This document shows positions 7,374 through 14,957 of a DNA stretch of 64,000 nt, one piece after another. The notes under the pieces were generated by a model that was not told where the DNA came from, did not search any database, and saw nothing but the letters and a program-made list of their open reading frames with translations. The translations under genes were made by a program, and so were the position numbers. The number at the start of each line of letters is the position of its first letter. Within the stretch, counting starts at the first letter, position 1. The DNA is from Kribbella monticola (GTDB taxonomy: Bacteria > Actinomycetota > Actinomycetes > Propionibacteriales > Kribbellaceae). The stretch is from positions 82,184 to 146,183 of the forward strand of contig NZ_QFXK01000001.1 in the NCBI RefSeq assembly GCF_003261635.1, read 5' to 3'.

Positions 7374-9137
7374 ATGGAACTCCCGGAGCTGCGGCCGGCC
7401 TGCATGATGAGTGGCGAGGAATCGCTCGCCGCTCTCGATGCCCTGCATGCCCAGCTCGCGCTCCTGGAGACCTATCGGCTGGAGCTGCTGGTGCGACTGG
7501 ACGACACCGGTCACGCCAAGGAGATCCACGCCCACGACACCGCCCGGCTGATCGCCAAACGCCACCGCCGCAACCTCGGCGCAGTACGCCGCGAACTGAC
7601 CTTCGCCAAGGCCCTACCGAAGTACACGGCAGTCTCCGCCGCTCTACCCGACCCCCACGCCCCCCGCGGCAACGACCCACTGATCCAGTACGCCGAGGCC
7701 CCGGCGGCATCCGCCGCTCTACCCGACCCGCACGCGCCACGCGGCAACGACCCATTGATCCAGTACGCCGAGGCCCCGGCGGCATCCGCTGCATTGTCCG
7801 ACCCCCAAGCACCGCTGGGCGAGGTCGAGGACGCCGAGGCCGCGGCGGCATCCGCCGCTCTGCCCGATCCGCACGCCCCACGCGGCAACGACCCATTGAT
7901 CCGGTACGCCGAGGCCGCGGCGGCATCCGCTGCACTACCCGACCCCCACGCCCCACGCGGCAACGACCCATTGCTCCAGTACGCCGAGGCCCCAGCGGCG
8001 GAGGCGCCGGAATTGTTGCCGGTGTTGCTGCATCCGGCCCAGGCGCAGGCGATCGTCGCGGCTCTCGAGGCGGTGCCGTCGGCTGCGATGGTCCCCGTGG
8101 AGGAGCTGGTCGTCGCCGAGGAGCAGATGGTGGAGGCCGCGCGACACCTGGCGCCTTGGGAGCTGGCTCGGCTAGGTCAGCAGGTCCGCGAGGTACTGGA
8201 CACGGATGGCCTCGAACCGGCCGAGGAAGCGGCGGCGCGGCGAGAGGCGTTCTGGCTGAAGAACGCAGACCAGGGTGTGAAGTTCGGCGGATACCTGTCC
8301 AACGAACGGGCCGCGTTACTGCGGACGCTGATCGAGCCCGGCACGCTGCCACGCAAGTCCTTGGACGGTGAGCCCGACCCGCGATCCCGGGAGAAGCGGC
8401 AGGCCGACCGATTCAGCGACGTCCTGCAGTCGGCTGCCTCGGCGGGCGAACTCCCCGGAAGCGGCGGCGTCAAACCCCACATCACCGTCACCATGGACCT
8501 CGCTGACCTGATCCAGTCCGGCAAGAACGCAACCGGAGACCTGCTGTTCGGCGATTCCCTCTCAGCAGGTGCCGTACGCCGATTGGCCTGCGACGCCGAG
8601 ATCATCCCGATCGTGCTGGGTACGGAGTCCCAGCCGCTCGACGTCGGCCGGGCGAAACGACTGATCACCCCCGCCATGCGCAAGGCCCTGAACCTGCGCG
8701 ACAAAGGCTGCGTGGTCTGCGGAGCGCCCCCGATCTACTGCGACGCCCACCACATCGTCTCGTGGCTGGACGGCGGCCCCACCTCGATCGACAACCTCGC
8801 CCTCTTCTGCCGAGCCCACCACACCGACGTAGACCACGGCCACTACACCGTCACCATCACCAACGGCACAGTTCACGTATCCCGCCCGACCTGGGCCGAC
8901 CCACCCCCACCCCGCCATCCGGCCGGCCTCCACCATGGTCCGAACGTCTGGGACGACTCGGACGCAAAGCCCTGCCCTGACACAGAAGCAAAGACACCCG
9001 TGTCGAGCGAACGAGTTGATGCCACCGGCAAGCACCTTCGCCCGGTCCGCGCCTACCCACTCGTCAACGATCCACCACCCCTGATCGCACCCCCGGACTT
9101 CGCCCCCTGGGGCCCCGAAAACCTCAACACCGGATAG
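7374..9137 (+). CDS. DUF222 / 13E12-type HNH endonuclease with internal tandem repeats
   Basis: The 587-residue protein has an N-terminal DUF222 helical region, interrupted at about residues 88-205 by five tandem copies of a 25-residue Ala/Pro-rich unit, and a C-terminal HNH nuclease domain (CVVCGAPPIYCDAHHIVSWLDGG followed by NLALFCRAHH). These actinobacterial genes, like the mycobacterial REP13E12 family, are multicopy and behave as selfish or mobile-like genes; their natural substrate is unknown. The ATG at 7374 begins MELPELRPACMM. An in-frame upstream start at 7314 would run through the hairpin and is less likely. A lone gene with its own promoter region is assumed. Confidence 0.88.
   Translation: MELPELRPACMMSGEESLAALDALHAQLALLETYRLELLVRLDDTGHAKEIHAHDTARLIAKRHRRNLGAVRRELTFAKALPKYTAVSAALPDPHAPRGNDPLIQYAEAPAASAALPDPHAPRGNDPLIQYAEAPAASAALSDPQAPLGEVEDAEAAAASAALPDPHAPRGNDPLIRYAEAAAASAALPDPHAPRGNDPLLQYAEAPAAEAPELLPVLLHPAQAQAIVAALEAVPSAAMVPVEELVVAEEQMVEAARHLAPWELARLGQQVREVLDTDGLEPAEEAAARREAFWLKNADQGVKFGGYLSNERAALLRTLIEPGTLPRKSLDGEPDPRSREKRQADRFSDVLQSAASAGELPGSGGVKPHITVTMDLADLIQSGKNATGDLLFGDSLSAGAVRRLACDAEIIPIVLGTESQPLDVGRAKRLITPAMRKALNLRDKGCVVCGAPPIYCDAHHIVSWLDGGPTSIDNLALFCRAHHTDVDHGHYTVTITNGTVHVSRPTWADPPPPRHPAGLHHGPNVWDDSDAKPCPDTEAKTPVSSERVDATGKHLRPVRAYPLVNDPPPLIAPPDFAPWGPENLNTG
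7636..7990 (+). repeat. Five in-frame 75-bp tandem repeats inside the HNH gene
   Basis: The unit encodes SAALPDPHAPRGNDPLIQYA plus a short EAPAA tail. Copies begin near 7641, 7716, 7791, 7857 and 7932. Four are near-identical with 75-bp spacing; the third is a shortened and diverged 66-bp copy. All lengths are multiples of three, so the frame is kept. Near identity at the DNA level points to recent slippage or unequal exchange. Confidence 0.9.
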
Positions 9138-9173
9138 CACCACGAACCCCCACCGAACCAAACTCCTGGTCCC

Positions 9174-9244
9174 GGAGGGCTCCGAAGCCTGCAAACTTGG
9201 CCAGGTTTGGAGGGTTCCGGAGCCTGCAAACCTTGGCCAGGTTT
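9174..9244. repeat. Tandem pair of about 36-bp direct repeats
   Basis: Copy one spans 9174-9208 and copy two 9209-9244. Both read GGAGGG-tTCCG-GAGCCTGCAAAC-TTGGCCAGGTTT with only a few differences, and they abut exactly. They lie 36 bp after the HNH gene stop and are not part of any gene. Confidence 0.8.
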
Positions 9245-9354
9245 TGCCCTGCGTCCAGGCCTCGGCCGTGTCCGAGCCGCGACGGTCTGCGGACTTCGCG
9301 TCGGGTGGGTGCTGCCTGCCGGTGTACAGATCTGGCGTCGGCGGGATGCTCTTA

Positions 9355-9402
9355 TGGCGATGGCGATGGCGATGGCGATGGCGATGGCGATGGCGATGGC
9401 GA
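9355..9402. repeat. Hexanucleotide microsatellite, eight copies of TGGCGA
   Basis: Eight perfect consecutive copies of a 6-bp unit, followed by a broken ninth. Translated it would give Met-Ala or Ile-Ala dipeptides, but no supported gene covers it. Slippage-prone and probably variable between strains. Confidence 0.9.
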
Positions 9403-9657
9403 TGGTGCGGGGACGGGCTGGTCGAGCCGCACCCGCACGGTACGAAGGGTGATTCCCGCTGCAGCCGCTTGAACCGTCGACCCGCAGCGGTGCTGGTCTG
9501 CGGTCTGCGGTGCTCGTCGGCTGGGTGCTGACTGGAGCGGTCTGCGGACTTCGTGTCGGCCTGGCGGTCTGTGGGTGCGGGGGCGGGGTCGTGGGTGGTG
9601 GCTTGGTGGTGGTTGCTGGTTTTGATGGTGGTTGCGGGGGTGGGTTCTGGGGTGGGG

Positions 9658-10215
9658 TTAGGGGGCCGCTGTTGGGGTGGGGTGTTGGGGGGTGGGTGGG
9701 ATGGAGGGGGTTGTCGTGCGGCGGCGGTAGTAGGCGTAGGTGAGGATTAGGAGCGCTGGGCCCCAGAGGTTGAGTGGGGCGTAGCAGGTGATCATGAGGG
9801 CGGCGGCTGTGTCGGAGGAGAACGGGATGAAGTCGCCGGTGAAGCCGCTGCGGAAGGCGTACGACCAGAGGGCGATCAGGGCGAGGCTGCCGAGCGTCGC
9901 GGGGATGATGGCGGCGTACGGGGCGACGCGGCGGCCGCCTAGCCAGGGGATCCAGCGGGGGACCACCTCGCCCCAAGGGCGGACCATGCCGAAGGCGGTC
10001 AGGGCGACTGCTTCGGAGAAGAGGGTCAGGCAGACGACGTAGAGGTGTTCGCCGAAGCCGTGCAGGTGGGCGGGATGGCCGGCGTCGTCGAGCATGCCCA
10101 TCGAGGAGCCGGCGACCAGGCCGAGTCGCCAAAGACCCGACGGGAGGACGAGGAACGGAATCACGTGCGCGAGGCGGTCGGCCCAGCGTGGTACCGGATG
10201 CTCAGTGCTAGTCAC
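9658..10215 (-). CDS. Four-helix integral membrane protein of unknown function
   Basis: 185 residues with four hydrophobic segments, roughly IPFLVLPSGLWRLGLVAG, LYVVCLTLFSEAVALTAFGM, AAIIPATLGSLALIALWSYA and ALMITCYAPLNLWGPALLIL, followed by a basic Pro/Thr-rich tail (YYRRRTTTPSIPPTPQHPT). The protein should sit in the cytoplasmic membrane. No enzyme or transport motif is recognised. The GTG at 10215 gives a compact N-terminus (VTSTEHPVPRWADRL); in-frame TTG or GTG codons up to 10281 are alternatives. The gene is alone on its strand and divergent from the LLM oxidoreductase. Confidence 0.7.
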   Translation of the reverse strand: MTSTEHPVPRWADRLAHVIPFLVLPSGLWRLGLVAGSSMGMLDDAGHPAHLHGFGEHLYVVCLTLFSEAVALTAFGMVRPWGEVVPRWIPWLGGRRVAPYAAIIPATLGSLALIALWSYAFRSGFTGDFIPFSSDTAAALMITCYAPLNLWGPALLILTYAYYRRRTTTPSIPPTPQHPTPTAAP

Positions 10216-10363
10216 GTACCGAGCATCTCGATCTACCGAGCCCAGATCCTCACCCCACAGCGGGATCCGGCTCCCTCCCAAGGCTGATCATGCCGCGCAC
10301 GCATGGAATCCACCCGCAGAAGGCATTGGACGCAGAAAGGCTCGGACGAAGAGCCTGAAAGGC

Positions 10364-11311
10364 ATGCAACCCAGCTTCGGCATCCTTCACGACTTCCGTC
10401 AACCGCTGCCGCACCGAGAATCCATGACCCGGTACTACGCCGACTGCCTCGAAGAGGTAACGGTCGCCGAGGAAGTCGGCTTCGAGACCATCTGGATGCC
10501 GGAGCACCATCTCGCGGCAGACGGGATGTTGCCCTCCCCGCTGGTGATGGCGGCGGCGGTCGCCGCGCGGACGCAGCGGATCCGGATCGGGACCAGCATC
10601 CTCGTCCTCCCGCTGCACCACCCGCTCCGGATCGCGGAAGACGCCGCGGTGGTCGACCTGATCTCCGGCGGCCGATTGGTCCTCGGCATCGGCCAGGGTT
10701 ACGCGGCGGAGGAGTTCGCCGCATTCGGGGTCGAGCGCCGGCACCGTGCCCACCTGCTCGAGGAAGGCATCGCAGTACTGCGTCAAGCCTGGTCAGAAGC
10801 GCCCGATGTCCAAGGCAATCAGGTGACTCCCAAGCCCGAGCGCCCGATCCCGCTGTTCATCGGCGGAGTCACCAAGGCCGGACTCGAACGCGCAGCCCGG
10901 CTCGGCGACGGCGTGATCGTGTACTGCGCGACGCCGGCCGACCTGCTCGCGCGGCGCCGCTTGCTCGACGAGCTGAAGATCGACCTCCCACTGGTCTGCA
11001 CGAGCATCCTGCACGTCGCGCCGGACGCAGACCAGGCGTGGGCCGAAGCCGAGCCCGGAATCGCTTACCTGGAAGGACAACTCGCGCAGTACGCCGGCCA
11101 GGAGAAGCAGCCGAAACTGAACCGCGACGACTATCTCGTCGGTACTCCGGCCGAGGTCGCCGGCCGATTGATCGCGCTTGCCCGTGAGTTGCGGTTCAGC
11201 CAGTTCGCGCACTGGGCCAGGTTGCCCGGGCTCGCCCATACCCGCGCCTCAGAGACCCTCCGACTGATCGCAGCCGAGGTGATCCCGCCCGTCCTCAGTG
11301 CGCTGCGGTAG
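10364..11311 (+). CDS. LLM-class (luciferase-like) flavin-dependent oxidoreductase
   Basis: 315 residues forming a single TIM-barrel luciferase-like monooxygenase domain. Typical signs are FGILHDFRQPLP at the start, EEVGFETIWMPEHH, RTQRIRIGTSILVLPLHHPLRIAEDAAVVDLISGGRLVLGIGQGY, and PIPLFIGGVTK. The cofactor may be FMN or F420, since actinobacterial members use either, and the sequence alone does not decide. GAAAGG lies just before the ATG at 10364. Its last 17 bases overlap the end of the convergent POT transporter gene. Confidence 0.88.
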   Translation: MQPSFGILHDFRQPLPHRESMTRYYADCLEEVTVAEEVGFETIWMPEHHLAADGMLPSPLVMAAAVAARTQRIRIGTSILVLPLHHPLRIAEDAAVVDLISGGRLVLGIGQGYAAEEFAAFGVERRHRAHLLEEGIAVLRQAWSEAPDVQGNQVTPKPERPIPLFIGGVTKAGLERAARLGDGVIVYCATPADLLARRRLLDELKIDLPLVCTSILHVAPDADQAWAEAEPGIAYLEGQLAQYAGQEKQPKLNRDDYLVGTPAEVAGRLIALARELRFSQFAHWARLPGLAHTRASETLRLIAAEVIPPVLSALR

Positions 11312-12788
11312 CGGGAGTCTCGTCGTGCACGTCGGCGTGGCGGCGGATCCACGGCGCCAGGAAGTAGAGGACCAACGCGAAGGCGATGGTCACGGCGGCG
11401 AGCCAGCCGAAGTACGCCGTGTCCGAGATGCCCGCGGTCGCCTGGACCACCTGGGCGGTGATCGCCTGGCCGGCTGACGGGGCGAGGAACCACAGCGCCA
11501 TCATCTGGCTGGTGAACGCCTTCGGCGCGAGCATCGTGGTCGCTGCGAGGCCGACCGGGGAGAGGAACAACTCGCCGAGGGTCTGGATCACGTAGACCAG
11601 CACCAGCCACAGCGGCGAGGCCAGGTCCTTCCCCGAGATCGACGACGCCAGCGACATCACCGCGAACGAGATGCCGGCCAGCAGCAGCCCGGTGGCGAAC
11701 TTCTGGCCGATACTCGGTCCGCGATCGCCGAGCTTGATCCAGATCACGGCGAAGATCGGCGCCAGCACGATGATGCTGAACGGGTTGACCGACTGGAAGA
11801 ACTCCGGCGAGATCGAGATGCCGAACAGGTTCAGGTCGGTCCGGTCCGCGGCGAACGTGGTCAGCGTCGTCGCGGCCTGTTCGAACAGCATGAAGAACAG
11901 CATCGCGGCGATGAAGAGCGGGATGTACGCCCGGACGCGGCGGCGTTCGGTCGGCGTGACCAACGGGCTGCGGAGCAGCATGGTGAAGTACGCGATCGGC
12001 GCCAGGAAGCACAGGTAGGAGATCGCGTCCACCACCGGCTTCGGGCCGACGCCGCCGGAACGCCAGGCGGACAAGGCGAACACGACGATCAGCAGCGCGG
12101 CGACCGCGGCGGAGATCTTCAGCATCGTCGGCCGGTCGTCGGCGGTGAGCGGGTTCGGCGGGGTGTCGCCGCGGCCGTGCAGAGTCCGCCGCCCGAGCAC
12201 ATAAGCGACCAGCGCCAGCGTCATCCCGACCGCGGCGGCCGCGAACGCGACGTGGAACCCGAACTCGCGGCGCAGGAACCCGACCACGAACGGCGCCGAG
12301 AACGAGCCGATGTTGATGCCCATGTAGAAGATCGAGAACGCCGAGTCGCGCCGGGTGTCGTCCTTGGCGTAAAGGGTCCCGACCATCGTGGACACGTTCG
12401 GCTTGAGCAATCCGGTGCCGAGGGCAACCAAAGCGATCCCGGCGTACGCCATGCCCTCGACCGGCAGCGCCAGACAGATGTGGCCGGTGACGATCACGCC
12501 ACCGCCGTACAGGACGGTACGGCGGGCGCCGATCACCCGGTCGGCCAGCCAGCCGCCGAGGACGGAGAGCAGGTAGACCGAGGCGCCGTAGATCGAGACC
12601 ACGGCCTGGCCGAGCGACTCGCCGAGGCCGAGGCCGTGCGCCTTGTCGGTCAGGTACAGCAGCAGGATCGCGCGCATCCCGTAGTAGCTGAAGCGCTCCC
12701 ACAGTTCGGTGGTGAACAGCGTCATCAACCCGCGCGGATGCCCGAAGAAGGTCTTCTCCCCGGCCGTTGCCTGTTGCGTTCCGGACAC
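11295..12788 (-). CDS. POT/PTR-family proton-dependent oligopeptide transporter
   Basis: 497 residues with 12-14 predicted membrane helices in the major facilitator fold. The POT signature is present: LWERFSYYGMRAILLLYL in helix 1, LGGWLADRVIGARRTVLYGG, and FSIFYMGINIGSF. It should import di- and tripeptides with protons across the cytoplasmic membrane. The start is GTG at 12788 with AGGGAG about nine bases upstream. It overlaps the LLM gene tail-to-tail and is divergent from the HisD-family gene. Confidence 0.92.
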   Translation of the reverse strand: MSGTQQATAGEKTFFGHPRGLMTLFTTELWERFSYYGMRAILLLYLTDKAHGLGLGESLGQAVVSIYGASVYLLSVLGGWLADRVIGARRTVLYGGGVIVTGHICLALPVEGMAYAGIALVALGTGLLKPNVSTMVGTLYAKDDTRRDSAFSIFYMGINIGSFSAPFVVGFLRREFGFHVAFAAAAVGMTLALVAYVLGRRTLHGRGDTPPNPLTADDRPTMLKISAAVAALLIVVFALSAWRSGGVGPKPVVDAISYLCFLAPIAYFTMLLRSPLVTPTERRRVRAYIPLFIAAMLFFMLFEQAATTLTTFAADRTDLNLFGISISPEFFQSVNPFSIIVLAPIFAVIWIKLGDRGPSIGQKFATGLLLAGISFAVMSLASSISGKDLASPLWLVLVYVIQTLGELFLSPVGLAATTMLAPKAFTSQMMALWFLAPSAGQAITAQVVQATAGISDTAYFGWLAAVTIAFALVLYFLAPWIRRHADVHDETPATAAH

Positions 12789-13026
12789 GCTCGACTACTC
12801 CCTGTCCATCGAAAACCGATCCTGCCGACCGTAGTTGGTTGGAAACCCCAACCACCAATCGGGGGTGTCGAAAGTCAGCAGGGCTCGCCAGGTAGACCAA
12901 TGGCGACAGCGTGGTGGGCGGGGCCGACGTGGTCCACCCCGGTCCGTTCCGGCCGTTACGCCGGCCGGTGTCCGGCGCGTATCTTCGCGGCGATCGCACG
13001 TCGCTACGGGCAGTGGAGGCATCGTC

Positions 13027-14283
13027 ATGGCCGAGTACCTCAAGACCGGATGGCCGCAGCGGGTCGAGCGGCAGCAGGAGGTGATCGACACGGTCAGCCG
13101 GATCCTGTCCGAGGTGGAGCGCGAAGGGCTGCCGGCCATCCGGCGCTGGTCGGTGCAACTCGACGGCTGGGATCCGCAGTCGTTCGTCGTACCGGCCGAC
13201 GAGATCAAGGCTGCTGTCGTCGATGAGGAGCTCGCTGAGCAGCTGGAGTTCGCTCGCAGTCAGGTCGAGGGGTTCGCCCGGGCCCAGCGCGCGACGATGA
13301 CCGACCTCGAAATCGAGACTATGCCGGGGGTCGTACTGGGCCATCGGCACGTGCCGATCGCGAAGGTGGGCTCGTATTCGCCCGGCGGCCGGTATCCGTT
13401 GATCGCGTCCTCGATCATGACCGTCACCGTGCCGAAGGTGGCCGGGGTGGACACGGTCGTCGCGGTCGCGCCGCCCCGGGACGGCCGCGGCATCTACGGT
13501 CCCCAGCTCTTCACGATGAACCTGGCCGGCGCCGACGTCATCGTGTGCCTGGGCGGCGTACAGGCCTTTGCTGCGTTGGCCTTCGGCGTCGAGGAGGTCG
13601 AACCGGTCGACCTGGTGGTCGGTGCCGGGAACGCGTACGTCGCGGAGGCGAAGCGGCAACTGTTCGGCAGGGTCGGCATCGACTTGCTGGCCGGGCCGAC
13701 CGAGGTCGCGGTGATCGCGGACGAGTCGGCCGATCCTCGCCTGGTGGCAGCCGATCTGCTCGGGCAGGCCGAACACGGCTTCAACAGCCCGGCCCTGTTG
13801 ATCACGACGTCGCAGGACTTCGGTACGGCGGTGATCGCCGAGGTCGAGCGCTGGCTGGCAGGGGACTGGCCGACCGTCGAGGTCGCCGGCGGGGCCTGGC
13901 GCGAACACGGCACGGTCGTGGTGTGCTCGTCGCGCGAGGAGGTCGTCGAGATCTCGGATTCGTACGCTCCGGAGCATCTGGAGATCCAGACCAGCCAGGA
14001 CGACTGGTACGCCGAGCACCTCCGCAACTACGGCTCCCTCTTCATCGGCCCGGAGGCAACCGTCGCCTTCTCCGACAAATCGATCGGCACCAACCATGTC
14101 CTTCCGACCGGCCGGGCCGGCCGCTACACCGGCGGTTTGTGGGTCGGCAAGTTCCTGAAAACGGTCACCTACCAGCGACTCACGACCGACGGTGCCCGCA
14201 CGATCGCCCCGTCAACCGCGGCGATCGCCGACGCCGAGCTGATGTTCGGCCACGCCCTCACCGCCCGCCTGCGGATGGAGTGA
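13027..14283 (+). CDS. Histidinol dehydrogenase-family NAD-dependent dehydrogenase, HpsN-like
   Basis: 418 residues of the HisD fold: VPIAKVGSYSPGGRYPLIAS, ADLLGQAEHGFNSPALL (Gln and His of the zinc site), SYAPEHLEIQ (catalytic Glu-His pair) and IGTNHVLPTGRAGRYTGGLW. The C-terminal RYTGGLWVGKFLKTVTYQ stretch resembles what I remember of sulfopropanediol 3-dehydrogenase (HpsN) and related catabolic enzymes more than biosynthetic HisD, and no other his gene is nearby. So oxidation of a small hydroxy-sulfonate or similar alcohol is likelier than histidine synthesis; this is inference from memory. GGAGG lies seven bases before the ATG. Confidence 0.82.
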   Translation: MAEYLKTGWPQRVERQQEVIDTVSRILSEVEREGLPAIRRWSVQLDGWDPQSFVVPADEIKAAVVDEELAEQLEFARSQVEGFARAQRATMTDLEIETMPGVVLGHRHVPIAKVGSYSPGGRYPLIASSIMTVTVPKVAGVDTVVAVAPPRDGRGIYGPQLFTMNLAGADVIVCLGGVQAFAALAFGVEEVEPVDLVVGAGNAYVAEAKRQLFGRVGIDLLAGPTEVAVIADESADPRLVAADLLGQAEHGFNSPALLITTSQDFGTAVIAEVERWLAGDWPTVEVAGGAWREHGTVVVCSSREEVVEISDSYAPEHLEIQTSQDDWYAEHLRNYGSLFIGPEATVAFSDKSIGTNHVLPTGRAGRYTGGLWVGKFLKTVTYQRLTTDGARTIAPSTAAIADAELMFGHALTARLRME

Positions 14284-14314
14284 ACCCGCCGCGCCATGTG
14301 GTCCACTCCTCGTC

Positions 14315-14354
14315 GTGGGGTTACCACACTGCTGGAACAATGGGGTAACCCCAC
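14315..14354. repeat. Palindromic element in a convergent gene gap (copy 1)
   Basis: GTGGGGTTACC and GGTAACCCCAC are perfect 11-bp arms around an 18-base spacer containing CACTGCTGGAACAAT. It lies between the ends of the HisD-family gene and the GNAT gene, as a bidirectional terminator would, but it lacks a T-tract. A related copy is at 34508-34545, so it may be a dispersed extragenic palindrome. Confidence 0.7.
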
Positions 14355-14384
14355 AAGGGAGAGTGAAGCCCGCTTACCGTCGGA

Positions 14385-14900
14385 TCAGAGGTCGATCCAG
14401 TAGCGGCGGGTCAGGCCGAGCCAGGTGTCGCGGACGTCCTCCAGTACGCCGCCGTTGCGCTCGATCGTGCGGGCCGAGGCGAGGTTGTCGTCGTCGCAGG
14501 TGACCAGCACGCGGTCCAGACCGCTCGCCCGAGCCCGGTCGAGCACCTGGCCGAGCGCCCACGTCGCCAGACCGCGACCTCTGGCCGACGGACGTACGCC
14601 GTACCCGATGTGCCCGCCGCCGTCGAGCAGGCGCTCGTTCAGCTCGTACCGCAGCGTGATCGCACCGGCGTACTCACCGTCGTCGACGATCCACCAGTAC
14701 GACGCGGGCACCCGGCCCGGCTCGACCACCGCGTCACGTTGCCGCCGCAGCCGCTCGATCCAGCGGACGAATCCCTCGACGGTGCCGACCTGGTCGTCCT
14801 CCTGCAGACCGGACCCGTGCTGGGTCTCCGATCCCCACTCGGCCGCCGACTTCAACCAGGAGTCCCGCAGCGAAAGGGTCGGCTCGATCAATTCAGGCAT
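14385..14900 (-). CDS. GNAT-family N-acetyltransferase
   Basis: 171 residues with the GNAT core: IGYGVRPSARGRGLATWAL (acetyl-CoA pyrophosphate loop) and VTCDDDNLASARTIERNGG (motif B). The arrangement resembles RimJ/RimL-like acetyltransferases acting on small molecules or protein N-termini; the acceptor is unknown. The ATG at 14900 is well placed. It points away from the LuxR-type gene, which ends 57 bp upstream on the same strand, so readthrough is possible. Confidence 0.88.
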   Translation of the reverse strand: MPELIEPTLSLRDSWLKSAAEWGSETQHGSGLQEDDQVGTVEGFVRWIERLRRQRDAVVEPGRVPASYWWIVDDGEYAGAITLRYELNERLLDGGGHIGYGVRPSARGRGLATWALGQVLDRARASGLDRVLVTCDDDNLASARTIERNGGVLEDVRDTWLGLTRRYWIDL

Positions 14901-14957
14901 GGGTTCAGGCTAGGTCTGTCCGCGCTCCGGTCTCACCTTGTTTTTCACTGCTGGGCA

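Larger units (their letters stand above)
9138..9657. other. 520-bp gene-free stretch with direct and microsatellite repeats
   Basis: No reading frame here resembles a protein; the open frames are G-rich or repeat-driven. The stretch holds a 36-bp tandem pair (9174-9244), the ATGGCG microsatellite (9355-9402) and a G-rich tail toward 9657 that runs into the 3' end of the minus-strand membrane-protein gene. Confidence 0.6.

Noticed and set aside
7636..7990. CRISPR array
   Set aside because: The repeats are contiguous 75-bp coding units without spacers, inside an HNH gene. No other array-like spacing was seen in the window.
9207..9531. Met-Ala repeat frames over the ATGGCG microsatellite
   Set aside because: They arise from the hexanucleotide repeat; there is no ribosome-binding site and no conserved sequence on either side.
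13027..14283. Part of a histidine biosynthesis operon
   Set aside because: Neighbours are a peptide transporter and a GNAT; no hisC, hisB or other his gene is present.
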